From Synanceia verrucosa (Eukaryota > Chordata > Actinopteri > Perciformes > Synanceiidae), in assembly GCA_029721515.1 (NCBI GenBank), contig CM056550.1, positions 31,211,119 through 31,275,118 of the forward strand: a stretch of 64,000 bases of DNA. Direction: 5' to 3'. Below are positions 44,889 to 58,300 of this stretch, one piece after another. A program made the translations under genes and the position numbers. Position 1 is the first letter of the stretch, and every line of letters begins with the position of its first letter. The notes under the pieces were generated by a model. It did no database searches, had not been told where the DNA came from, and saw only the letters and a program-made list of their open reading frames with translations.

Positions 44889-47800
44889 ATGACAGGTACA
44901 CTTGTGCCACGAAAGCAGGGACTGTGGATTCTGTGTGTGGTTTTGATCACCACAGCTGGAGGTGAGAAGCTTCATTTTGTGCTGAATTAAGAAAAAAAGG
45001 GTGACTTTTTCTTTTGGGGAAATTCTGGTTTTGCTTGTCAACCCTGGAGTTGGACACTTTTCTGATTGAGATGTGAAGTCGGTCACGATTGACTGCTGTT
45101 ATAGCTTCATTATTAGTGGAGATGTGGCAAATGGTCATGATGCAGAGGTTAGGAAAGGCTGCTGTGGTTGTGCGGACTCTGTGTAATATATACATATGTA
45201 ATATATACAATAATTCAGTAGTTTCCATTCAAAGTCAGACCCCTTAAAATGCAGAGATATCTACCTGTGACTCACAGTGATTTCTCATTTCAGATTGTTT
45301 GATCTAAATTATTTTAAAAACATACAAACATATTCAGCATCTCCTCCTCCCCAACAACAAACAACACATTCATTTTGCAGAGAAAGTAACATTATTCACT
45401 TGAATCATTTTGGTTTCTGGTTTTCCGGTGTTTCAAGCAGTCACGTCAACCAGTAGCGTTATTTGCACTGATATGGTGAGTCAGCTCAAATTTGTGTAAA
45501 TGATCCCTGATTAGGGCAACACAAGTCACAGCTGTTAACAGACGCTAACAGTCTCAAAATGAAGCATTACAGGTGACGAATGAGTGTATGTGTGATGAAA
45601 AAATATACTTAATGTGAAACACCTGTGCTGTAACATCTGTCGTGATTACCTGGGATACTCACGCTAAACCTGCTCTCATCTGGTTTCATTAAGTGCAGAC
45701 TGACACTGGGGATCTTACTGTACCTGCCTGTAGATTTTATTTATCATTTTTTTAAGCTGGTGTGTTTCATTAAGAAATGCCTCCTCTTGTGTGTGTGCTG
45801 CCTTCCAGGGGACTTTCCCTGTCCAAAAGGTGGTCAGATCCACCTGGACAGCCAGCGGTGCTATTGGCTCTCTGATATGACCTCTTCATGGCTTGAGGCG
45901 CAGGAATCATGTAGAGAAATTCAGGGAGGAGATTTGGCATCTGCTGACAGCCTGGATCTGCATAACTTTCTCCATCACTCATTTCCAATGTGAGTGTTAC
46001 AAACAGATCTCCATTCATTCCTTTATGTGTGTTTATTTTAATATACTCTTCCCACTTTGTTTTCGTGTTGGTTTAGTCAAAACACTGAGTGGGTATGGCT
46101 GAGATCAATTGGAGAAGGTACTGACCAGGTTGGGTCTGTGGAGCCAGTAACTCCTGCATGGTGGACTGGAGCCAGTGGCAGTCAGGGGCAGTGTACTCAG
46201 ATGGCTTTGGGAACACAGGCACAGTGGAGGAAGGTTAAGTGTGCTGGACGATACCTCTTCCTCTGTGAAAGAGTTGTAACTGGTAAGATTTGATAGAGAC
46301 TGAAACTAACACTGCTGGCAACTTTTATTTTATCCTCATGCATTGCTGATCCCTCTTCATGCAGAGTATTTACCGTCCGAGGACAGTTACCTGACTGGAT
46401 TGGTTCTGCTGACCGGTGTCTATTCCCACACCCAGATACACCCCTTACTCAATGTCCCAGACATGGGACAACTCGCAGTAGAGGTTTGTCTAAATAACAC
46501 TGGTTAACTAACCTAAAGCGTCACATTATAAATCTGAGATTAAGTATTAAAAAAGTACGAAACAATCTGTCAAGAGAACATTCTTCCTTGGTTGAACTTT
46601 ACACTGCTCAAAAATTTAACAAATCTCAAAGGAAGGGATACAGGTTGACAATTACTTGATTGTAAAGGGGTAGAAAGTAAAACAATTGGGAATCCAGCCA
46701 GTTAGACAGTTATCAGGTCATTAAATGGGTATTATCAGTGGTTAGCAGCCTCATAGATGTGGGCCAGAAGGGGCCTGCTACAACCATTGGTTCACATGGG
46801 CAAAGGAATAAAAAGACACAACACACTTTACTTCACATTCTGAGTGAAACCAACAATATGTAGTTGTCTCTTTTTTCTAAGTTAAGTTGTTTTGTGTTGT
46901 GTTGTTGGTAATTTCCTGGTTCTTCTTTGACTCCCACAGATGCAGCTCTTCCCAGGGCTGTGGTTCACTCATGCAGGTCAGCTGGTATCAGTTGAGCTGG
47001 TGGTACAGCCCAGCCCAGTGTCCTCTGTGGCCCGTGTCCAGATTCTCAGACCTTACTGCAACCCCAACCACCACCTGGTACCTCCAGGTACAGTACAACC
47101 AGTGGCCTACAGCACGTTCTCGCCACTGAAGAGGGCACTTAAGCGTGTATATTTTGCTTTCCAAAAGGATATTTTATCATGTTTTATCCAACCAAAAGGG
47201 CAGTTTAGTGTGTTTTTGTCTCCCAAAAATTCAATTTAGTGTGTTTTGCCGACCAGGGGGGCACTTAATTATTTGTATTTGTCTCCCAAAAGGATAATTC
47301 CGTGTGCATTTTTGCCTCCAAAGAGGGAATTTTAGCACGCATTTTCAACAATCAGGCCACATTTTTGTACTCAGTGCACACTACTGAATACAACTATGAC
47401 ATTTTTTTCTTTCTTGGAGCTCCTGTGTGTTTGATTCTGTCGATAATAATCCCCTCTTCACTCCTCAGGTTGCAGCTCTCTCTTTAATCCATTCAGCTGC
47501 TGCTCTGCGGTACCACTGTGTAACACCACAGGGGGCTGCAGCATGGGCCAGTACTGGTGCCACCTGCTGGAGGCCTGTGTACCCACCACCAGCCCCTGCA
47601 GCCCCTACGACTCTGCAACAGGGAGCCGTGGCTTTGCGCTTCCTCCCAGATACCCCGCAGTACCCCCCTTCTACCACCTGGTGGCAGACATGCCTCTGAG
47701 AATAAACCCCAGCTCTGAGCTAAAAACTCTAAGCGTGAGTTGACCTGCAGCCATTGTGGACCTGTGATGTTTTAACACCAAATATATTCCTCATACTTTC

Positions 47801-49374
47801 TCCTGTTATTTTTTGGTAACAGCTGCTTCTTCCAGACCGAGAGATCATTGTGTATCCTGATGACATCGTGGCTGTACAACACACTCGTGACACTGGATCA
47901 TTCCTACATTGCCTGAACAGTGACACCTCTCTGAACTCCCCCTGGCGCCAGAGTTACATGTCCCTCAGGAGGACTGAGTGGGGAGGCTGGTGGGAGGGAG
48001 GCCTCACTTCCCTGCCCCAAGGAGGTCAGTGGGTGGACAAGGTGGTGTGTGATCTGAGAATGCTATATGTGGACAATCTACACACAGGTACCGAGCCCAA
48101 TGACAGCGTTGGCTTCACTCACAGCGAGACAACCACCATCCAAGATATTTTGGATCCGAAAACTGCTCCCAAATCTGAACTTGGACTTAATGTCATCTAC
48201 CCCATGCCAGACGATCAGAACCAGATTCATGTCCAAATCAATGTCCCAACACTCATTGTTGTCAGGGTCCTGTCTGGAGAAAAAGCCAGGAGCTCATGGT
48301 CAGGCCCAGTCCTGCAGACTGGGGTCCCCTTCCTTCCATCTTGCCCAGAAGAGGTGGCTCAGTCTTGGTCTGGCTGCAAGAGACAGTCCCATGATGCCTG
48401 GTTCTCCTCCGTGACCCTGGTATTGCCCTCAGTTGGGGTTCAAACACTGAACATCAGTGTGATGGATGCAGTGAACTCTCAGAGTGTGAGTGTCAGGGTT
48501 TGTGGCTATGAGGCAGTGACAGGGCTTACCGTTGAGCCACACGGATGCCACAGGACGCTTGTTGACACTCCACAGGTGAGAATACAAACACATTCTGTTA
48601 GAGATGTACACATGTGAAACTCAATGTTGGTTCCTTAGTTTGGTTACATATTGGCTAACTTCTGTGTCTTTTCAATGTTTTACACTGTAGTCATTTATAG
48701 CCACTGTGGAGAGTGGCTCCTCAGTCAAATTCACCTGGGTGGTTGACAACCTGGAGAAGTTTGCCCATGAAGGAGACTCTTACAGTGTTGTGTTCAAGAA
48801 ACCTGCTGAGTATAAGCTCAGGGTAAGATTAGTTAATTGTCTCTTTAATTTTAAATAACCCCTCGCTTATTTTTAGTGACATTAGAGCTCTTTTTCCAAC
48901 AAAACCTGTGAGCTGATATCTTTCTGCTAGGTGACAGCTTCCAACCATGTGAGCTCCCAGAGCCAACAGATCCTCCTGACCGCTGATAAAATGACACCGT
49001 TAGCTGAGCCTGAGCTCCTGTCAGTCAGAGAGGTTGTAGCTGTGGATGCTGCACATCTCTACACCCTCAGGGTCAAAGTGGACATCTCCCTGCCAGTCAC
49101 CTTCAGGTAAGGCATTGCATTTTTCAGAAATAACCCTCAGAAATCTTCAAAGAAAATCATCAGGATGGCAAATTTAAACCCTTGACTTTGAAACAAAGAC
49201 ACTTGAAATGTACTTCTGAATTTCCATGTGGAAATAGATGGGATTTTGGGGATGGCAGCAGCAAGGTGATCCACACCAAGTCTGCTCCATGTCAGACCAT
49301 GGAAGGGCTTATGGAGAGAGACGGGAAGCAAGTGTATATCCACGACTCTGTGAACTATACATATCCTATCACAG
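44889..49374 (+). CDS. pkd1: pkd1-like right copy, exons 1-10: signal peptide, C-type lectin, cysteine-rich region, first PKD repeats
   Basis: The start ATG at 44,889 is chosen because a signal peptide follows at once; the upstream frame stays open only to a splice acceptor. The lectin domain is split between 45809-45989 and 46077-46282. Small replacements against the left copy include DLHNFLHHSFPM for DLQNFLHHSFPV. All ten exons remain open and in phase. Confidence 0.83.
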
Positions 49375-52300
49375 GTAAACACACTTAATATTTATATGTA
49401 TATATAGAGGGGGTGCTTGTAGAGACAAAGCCACAGATTTATCACCTGAGTGTTGGATTTACATTGCTTAGACAGCCTAAAGCATAAATTCATGCTAAAT
49501 GTCTGCTGGATGTGTAAGGTTCTTAGAAGTTTACCATATTCACTTTACTAAAGTGATTATGTCAGTGTAGTGTTTGCATAATATCTGGCCTGCCCCCAAG
49601 TAACTAAAAAGTAAATTCATGCAGGTCAGTTACTGCTTTAAATATCATGAAAGTTAAGCAGGCATCAAATCAAGCTTTAGAAACTATTCTTAGTTGGGTT
49701 GTGTTTTTACAGGAAAAAAAAATAAGATTAACTGTTAGCAATGGGGAAATTTACAGTGCCACAGCAGTAAAGGTAAAGTAACAGAACAATATAAAGAAAT
49801 GTGTAAAAAGGCTAAATACAATAAATAAGTAAAATAAAAGGAAAAATAGAATAAAATAAAACTCACTTAAGTTCTGTTTTTATGTGTTCCTGTAATTCAT
49901 CTCAGTTTTTTTGAAAGGCTGTTTAATTCATGTAGAACTTCAAAATTCTGTATATTGGTGATATTTGGTGATAACAATGGAACTTGCATGCTGTTCAGTC
50001 CATCAAGGTAAAATCTTTTTTTCCTGCCTCTTTGCTTGATACAGATGACTACACGCTTCAAGTCCAAGTGTCCAACCAGTATGACAGCACTGGCACTTCC
50101 GTGAAGATTAGCGTCCGCCCTCAATTAAAGCACCTCCTCATTTCCTCTTCCCCTCCCATTCCCCTGGTTCAACAGACTCTCCTTCTGGAAGCTTCTGCAC
50201 AGCCCTCCACCTCCGCTGTTTTCTACACATGGGACTTTGGCGATGGCTCTGGAGCTGTCCAAGGCATTGACCGTAAAGTCAGCCACACTTTTGGGTCTGC
50301 TGGGGTTTATAACATCACTGTGCATGCCAACAACACTCTTGCAGTCCTCACCACCTGGCTCATGGTGGAAGTAAGGGAGAAAATCTCTGGATTAACGGTC
50401 AGCTACAGCGGACCCAGTGAAGTAAGCTCTACAACAGATTTCAGAGCTGCAGTCACCACTGGTACCAGTCTTGTGTGGGCTTTTGACTTTGGTGATGGAT
50501 CTCTGCAGGAAAACCTCACAGATGGTTCCATCTCTCACATCTATAAGTCACCAGGGAATTTTACAGTAGATGTAACCGTCTCAAATTCTGTCAGCCAAGC
50601 TCATCAGTCTGTCAGTGTTGAGGTCTACAGGTTGGCTGTTATTGGAGTACTCCCTACAGAATGCATCATGAGTGGAAGAAGCCTACAGCTTACCGCTCTG
50701 GTGAATGGGAACATATCTATTTTGACTTTCCATTGGCTGTTTGGAGATGGATCACCTCTGGCTGTCGTTAGGGGACAGTCGACAACTATGCACAAATTTC
50801 AAGGCCAGGGGATTTTTCTTATTAGTCTGACTGTGTTTAGCTCAGTTACATCTGTATCATTTAATACGAGTATCTGTGTCGAGGCGCCCATAACCAATAT
50901 GACCATACAGTCATCACAGGAAGTGGCAGCAGTAGGAGAGGAGGTGTGCTTCAGAGTGTTCGTTGCCCCTGAACAGATGAGAGATTACCAATTTAAGTGG
51001 TTTAGCAGCTCCTTTAGTGTTATCGCCATGACAGAAATTGCTCAGAAATGTTTTCTCTTCAAAGATGAAGGCGTTGAAGAGATATCAGTGACGGCGAGTA
51101 ACAAAGTCAGCAACAATACAGCCAGAGCTCATATCATCATTCAAAACCCTGTAAGCGAGCTGTCTGTGGCGCATGATGGTCAAAGTGGGACACTGACAGT
51201 TAATGCATCAGCATCATTTTGGGTTGCCAGCTGCAACGGCAGCAATGTGTCAGTGCTGTGGGACTTTGGAGATGGATCTGCATTGGAACAAGATCGAAAT
51301 GTGTCACACATCTTCTCCTCGACGGGTCAGTTCACTGTCACCTCCACAGCATTCAACGCTGTCAGCCGTGAGTCTGTGACCCTTAAAGTCAACGTTTTAC
51401 TTCCTATTTCAGACCTTTCACTTCACACCAACCAGCTGTTTGCTGTAGTAGGAGAAGAAACTCTTATCTCAGCAGTTAGCAACACACTCAGTAGCACCAC
51501 CTACTACTGGACTGTGGATGGTGTCACCTCAAGCAAACCAGGGACAAATCAGTTGAGATTTGTTTTCCTGAAACCGGGAGTATTTCAAGTGAGGGTTATA
51601 GCGCAGAACTTGGTGAGTAGAAAGCAGGCAGCTATTTTAATTGAGGTCCTTGAAAGAATAGACGGTCTTCATATTGGATGTCAGAACCTGAGGCGCATGA
51701 AATACGTACCAACACAAGAGGAACTGTTGTTTTTTGCTTCAGTCGCCAAAGGCTCCAATGTAAGTTATCACTGGCTTGCCACACAGGACGGGGTAAACCG
51801 ACAAATTACTGGTGACGGAGAGAGTTTTCATATGTTAGCTGAAACTCCTGGTGGGATTTCAGTTCAGCTTAGAGCTTCTAACAAGTTAGGTGAGGCCACC
51901 AGCATTGTTTCTTTACTGGCAGTACAGCTTGTTACAGGTGCACATATTGCAACCCAGTCAACCATTGTGGCATTAGGGAAATTAGTGAATATATCCGTAT
52001 CTGTGGTTACTGGTTCGGACCTACAGTATCTTTGGTATGTGCAATCTGACCTGTCACCTCTGCAAACACTCAACCCCTTTCTTCTCCACACTTTTACAAA
52101 CGTTGGTCAATTTGTCATGAGAGTTTCAGTTCAGAATGTCCTCAGCCACAGCAATGTCAGCAAAGAGTTTAATGTCCAGGAGGAGGTCCAAGAGGTGGAC
52201 TTTAACATTGAAGGTAAAACACATCCCTTTTATATCACTGCAAGTGCTGCTGTTCAACTCCATGGGCTTATTCGTAAGGGTAGCAATCTGCTCTGGAAGT

Positions 52301-55300
52301 GGACCGTTAGAGGTGCTGTGCTTTTTAAAGCTTCTGATCAGACCTTTACCTACGCTTTTCCACATGCAGGCGTCTATCAGGTGTCTTTGAATGTCTCCAA
52401 TGGGATCAATTGGCAATTGGTTTCACACAGTGTCACAGTCCAGGATGCAATCAAAGGTCTGACGGTGAACATTTCCAAGTCTTCTATCTGCACAGAGGAG
52501 CAAGTTACTTCTGTTCCAATGATCTCTGAAGGAAGCAATGTAAGCTTTGCTATAACCTTTCAAAGCAAAGACTGGATTCATACGCAGGGCATTGTTGGAG
52601 GACGGTTCACCACGTCAAGCCTTCCAGTGGGGACACATCTAGTTACAGTGAAAGGTTGGAACCAGGTCAGTAGTGTAGAGGTATCCTCCAGCATCCTGGT
52701 GACTGAGCATATTCAAGGTTTGCAACTAGTGAACTGTTGTTCTGGTGCTCTAGAAGCTCTGAAAGGAGTCCAGTTCAAGGCAGAAGTTCAAAGTGTACTC
52801 CCAGTCAACTACACTTGGACATTTCAGTCGGTGGGGTCTGAGCCCACCTGGCTTATGGGACAAGAAGTGATCTTTACTCCACTAAAAAGTGGTTCATTGT
52901 CTTTTAGCGTGCTCGCCACCAATGGGATCTGCTCCAAGATGCTAAATGCTACTGCTGCTGTTCAGTGGCCTGTTAAGAAGATCAGGCTTGTCTGTCATTC
53001 ACAAAGAATATTTGTTGGATATGCTGTCAGATTTTCTGCAGAAGCGAATGGAGGAAGCGATCCCAGATACCTCTGGGACTTTGGAGATTCTAATGACGCA
53101 CTGGCGACGGACTCTAACACAGTCAATCATACTTATTATATTCCTGGGAAATACAGTGTCATGGTCAGAGTTCATAACAGTGTTAGCCATGTGTCCACAC
53201 AGCTATACGTGGAGGTGGAGAAGATCCAGTGTCCAAGCCCTCAAGTTTCTCTTGTCCAGACCCAGTCTACCATCTTTAGGTCCAGACAGAGTTTCTTTGA
53301 AGCCACCGTGGACATTAACTGCTCTGCTTACAAAGCCAGCTACCTGTGGGAGATAGTTAGAGAGTCAGATTGCACCAATGTAGAACTCTTTGGAAACAAA
53401 ATCCATCTCAGCAGTCATGTAGATGCAACTTCCCCTTTTCTCTCTCTCCCGAAGCATACGCTCGATGTGGGACATTATTGCCTGGTATTCACTGTTTCAC
53501 TCAAAGGAACTCCACTACTTGTCCAGAGAAAAACCAGAGTCACAGTGGTCCACTCGACCCTGGTAGCTGTCATCAAGGGAGGATCACACAGAGTGTGGTC
53601 CAGCCTCAGTGACCTCATCCTGGACGGATCTGAGTCTGAAGACCCTGACGTAGAGCCAGGAGTGGAGGACACACTACAGTACCACTGGACCATCATTACC
53701 ATGGTAACAACCAACTTGAAGTTAAAAAGATAGTTTGGGTGTTTTGAATTGGTTTGTTTGAGGTCCTCGTCCATAGTCAGTGTATTACTACAGTAGATAA
53801 TAGTCAGTGTACTCCCAGTTTAAGTGTACACTACATGTAGATTATTTTCACCTTTTTTGTCAATGGAGTCTGGTTGCTTTAGTGGACAAAATGGCTTCAG
53901 TTCACTTTTAGAAAGAGCAGTTTGACAGCAAGGTGAAGCGGAGAAAATATTTTAAATATAGCATGCATTTTAACTTATGACTAAAATAATGAAAATATAT
54001 TAGTATAAGTTAGGGCGGCACGGTGGTATAGTGGTTAGCACTGACGCCTCACAGCGAGAAGGTACCGGGTTTGAATCCCGGGCCCAGGGCCTTTCTTTGT
54101 GGAGTTTGCATGTTCTCCCGTGTGTCTGCGTGGGTTCTCTCCAGGTATTCCAGCTTACTCCCACCATCCAAAAACATGCATGGGGATTAGGTTAATTGGC
54201 TAATTTAAAATGACCATAGGTGTGAATGTGAGTGGTTGTCTGTCTCTGTGCCCTGCATTGAGGTGGCAACTTGTCCAGGGTGTACCCTGCCTTTCACCCT
54301 AAGACAGCTGGGATAGGCTCCAGGCCCCCGCGACCCTATGAGGATAAGCGGTAGATAATGGATGGATGGATGAGTTCGATAAGGAAATATAAGATAAGAA
54401 AAAAAACTTTGATATATGATCAAACTCCCACTTGTGATCTATTGTTTGTAGAAAAAGAATTACTTTATTGATCCCTCAATGGGGAAATTACAGTTTTCAC
54501 TCCGTTATTATTATTTTTCTGTTGCGCATCACGCACAGGTTATGAAACACACACATGCTCATTCATTAGAGGAGAGCTACCAGTCCACTCTCCACACTTG
54601 GTCCAACCTGGACTTGAACCAGTCACTACAGTGCCAAAAGGCACAATTCAGATTTAAACTCAGTACCTCCTGTTTACAAGGCAGGTAATTTAACCAGCTA
54701 AGCCACAGCATCATACAGAGTTGGAGACACTAACACCTGGGTGTTTGATATTTTCAGAACTCCACAGAGTCTCATTTTGCACAGTGGTCCATGGGGAGTA
54801 ACAGTAGTAAAATGACTCTACCCAGCATCCATCTGCACCCAGGAACAGTCTACGTTTTCACCCTCACTGTACACAAGGCAGGAAGGAGACCTGCCTCTGT
54901 TAACCAGACAGTGAGTATTACTCAATATCCCCCTCAAGTCTCCTGCAGTTGAGCTGAGAAAAGCTAAATGAAGGTAGTTTGATCTGTTGAACATACCTCT
55001 GTCTGTTATCTTCAGGTGACTGTCTGTGAAGCTCCTGTGCTTCCTGTGGTTGTGGAGTGTGTGTCCTGCTCTGTCCTGTCCTCTCCTCACCACAACAGTT
55101 ACACCAGCCCCATCATCCTCTCAGGACAATGTGGACAGTGTGATGACAAGGCTCAGGTAATGATTGTGACAAACACTGTCAGGTTATGTATATTCATGTT
55201 TAAAATAAATTAAATTTCACCCATTTTGAGAATAATTCAGTAGTCTTGTCATGAAGATACAAATAAAAGTAACAGCAAAAATCATTGCAGAAGTATTTAT

Positions 55301-58300
55301 TCAAATACATGATAAACAAAAATGCATTGGTAGTACAACACACTGCGCTGCTGTCTCTACTGTTATTTTGTTTTAATTGTGAATTATCTGTTTTGGAGAA
55401 TGAATTAGTTAATTGACAGTTTCAGCTATATTAAATCTTAGCAATGCTTGACTGACTAGATACATGAACAGTACAATGGTCTATTATTTGCAAACAAGAA
55501 GTATATATACAGTATATTCACAGACAATAAGCCATTCAGTGTTATTATGATTCATTCATGTGTCTTGTCACAGTACAAATGGAGTGCTGAGGACCAGACA
55601 GGCGTGACGTTTGACCTTAATGAGGTCTCCACCTCCACAGGGAGAAACTCTCCCAATTTGGTGGTGCATTCAGGTGTCCTGCAGGCAGCGCAGAGTTACA
55701 CCTTCACTCTAAATGTATCCCAGCCTGGCAGAGGGCGCTGGGGCAGCGCCAGCCTGACAATACTGCCAAACAATCCACCATACGGAGGCCAGTGCGATCT
55801 CAGTCCAGAGTCAGATATATATCTGCTGGAGACAGTGGTCACCTACAACTGCTCAGGTAGTAACAGACATGTTACTAAATCAAGTTTGCATCAATTATTA
55901 TCTTTGTCATTTTCACTGGAGAAAAAGTGGTCATCCTGCTTTCTTGCTGATTGCAACATGATACACATGATAATCCATAATAATCTTTTAGCGTGTAGTT
56001 TGTACTGAAGGAAATGCATTTGTGTAAATATGCTGCACTCAGAGCTAGTGAGGTAGAATAAAATGCAGGAAAAAACACTCACATGCTGTACATGAGTCCA
56101 ACAAACACGTGACTTTTAACCAGGAGACTGTTGTAGTTATTTTCAGTACTTATATGACATTTCTTTTGTACATAATTTACTTAGCTGGCATTTTTATTTT
56201 AGCCCAACCATGATGATTTTTCTTAACCTAACTGGGTCGTAGTAAATAGGTCGACGGGCAGTGGGTTTTTACAAGTTTTTGCAATTTGTGGGTTACCTTC
56301 TGGACAAAACCCGGTGAGTATAACCAGTGAGAAAATCCCCCCTGGGTGGGTGGGTCAAACAAAAGTAAAATTGAGGGTGATTGTTACTTATTTATTCATG
56401 GTCATGTTCTTGCAAGTGGGATACAAGACTGATACAAAGCAGATTTTCAGAAACTAAACCACAAATATTTGTCTGCCGACTGTGTTTCACTAACTTCTAC
56501 CTTTGGGCAGGTTGGCGAGATGATGAAAGCAAGGCATCTCAGCTCATCTATACCTTCCAGGTAGCACCATGCCAGCCCATCAGCCTGATGTGTCCCCTGC
56601 TCACTCTGTACAGGTGAATACAGGCCTCAACCTGCAGCTGTTATTAGACAAGGAAGAGTGATCTGTGAATATTAGATACTTCATTTAGCTTTGGATTTTA
56701 AGCTTAAGCTGTTTGTCTTTTTGTCTTGTCATTCCTCTCCCCAGAGGTACTCGTTCAACATATGGCAGCTTGGTCCCAAAGGGAAGTCAAGAGAGCAGCG
56801 AGTCAGTTATCACAGTTACACTGCTTGTAGAGGACCATCTGGGGGCAAAGGTCATTGCTCTGAACAGGTAAACTCCCAGGGTGGGATGCAGCCAAGTCAA
56901 AATAGACATCACTATTCTGTTTGTTGCCATGTGCAACACCTGTCACTATACTTTACTTTACAGTCAAAGTTTAGAAAAATTGTTTACGTTATCATACATT
57001 GTGCCAAATCTCATTTCCTGATTCTCCAGGATGTTGACAGTTAATACTCCCCAAGGAATGAAGTCACCAGTCAGTGGCTCAGAAACAAGAGCCAAACGGA
57101 GCTGTGGGCTTTAGTCCAACATGGCAACCCTCAGGAGATCATCCCTTATTCCATTGCCATCACCAGCCAGCTCAATCAGGTTGAGTGTCTGCATCATATC
57201 TCATTCGCCAGTGCATAAAATGACACTTTTCTCTCTAACAGAGCAACTGAGAATTATGAATATTGTGGATGTGAGAATCTCCAAAGGTTTGCATTCACTC
57301 AGAATGTGGGTGACTGAGTTTCATTTGCTTGTTCAAAGATGCCATCTGGACAAACTGTCACGGAGCTTGCTGTCAGAACAGAGATCCGGGAAAATGTGAC
57401 CCAAGCTCTGGCCTCTCTTCCCATGTCCTCATTGCTGCATGTTGATCAGATCAGCTCAGCATTGTCTCAGTCTACTGTAAGTAATTGCCTCATATGTTTC
57501 CTCATCTTTCTGAGCTTATATGAATATGAAAAGTGATTGATAATATTGGAAAAACTTCAGAAGAGACAAATGCAGGATGAACGCAAGACCCTTTCCCACT
57601 GGACAAAAAACTGAAGAAAGCCTGAATGATTAATAGATATTAAACATTAATGAATACAACATTTTCACTAACCTTGCGTCTAGTGCTGGAGTCAGAGTCA
57701 GCTACCAGTATCCTGTCAGATGAGTCTGATAAAAATGTGGTGAGGTATTTTGAACAGAACATTCTCATATGGGCTCCACACAGTACAAATTTAAAGAGGC
57801 CAAAACACAAGAAAACCTCATAATTCTTCTTCTGTATTTTCCAATTTTTAAGGCTGTTCCTGGTGAATTGGTAAGTGAAAAGTGCCAGGAGAAGGTTCTG
57901 GAAGCTGTGGGGAAGATGATCAACATCTTGGAGGAGCAGATGAGTCCTGGTGTTTTGTCAGCTGTGGAAACAGGAAGTAACATCCTTAACATCATAGGTG
58001 CTGGTCAACCACCATCCTCACCCGTGTGTGACAGTCATGTGCTGACAGTTCACAGAGTGGCTCATCATTGTTTGTTCTCTTTGTTTCCAGGCAGCACGCT
58101 GGAGTCTGTCAGTGCTTCCAGTTCCCTCCCGGCCTACTCAAGCACTCTGCAGTCAGCTTCCTCAGTCAGCCTATCAGCACTGGCTCATGCAGGGGCCCTA
58201 ATGCGCTCCCTGATGCATTCTCGTGTTCGTGGTGAGGCGCCTCTTTCGCTTTCCACCAATTTTATCAACACAGTGGGTTTCCATGGAGACCCCTCCAACC

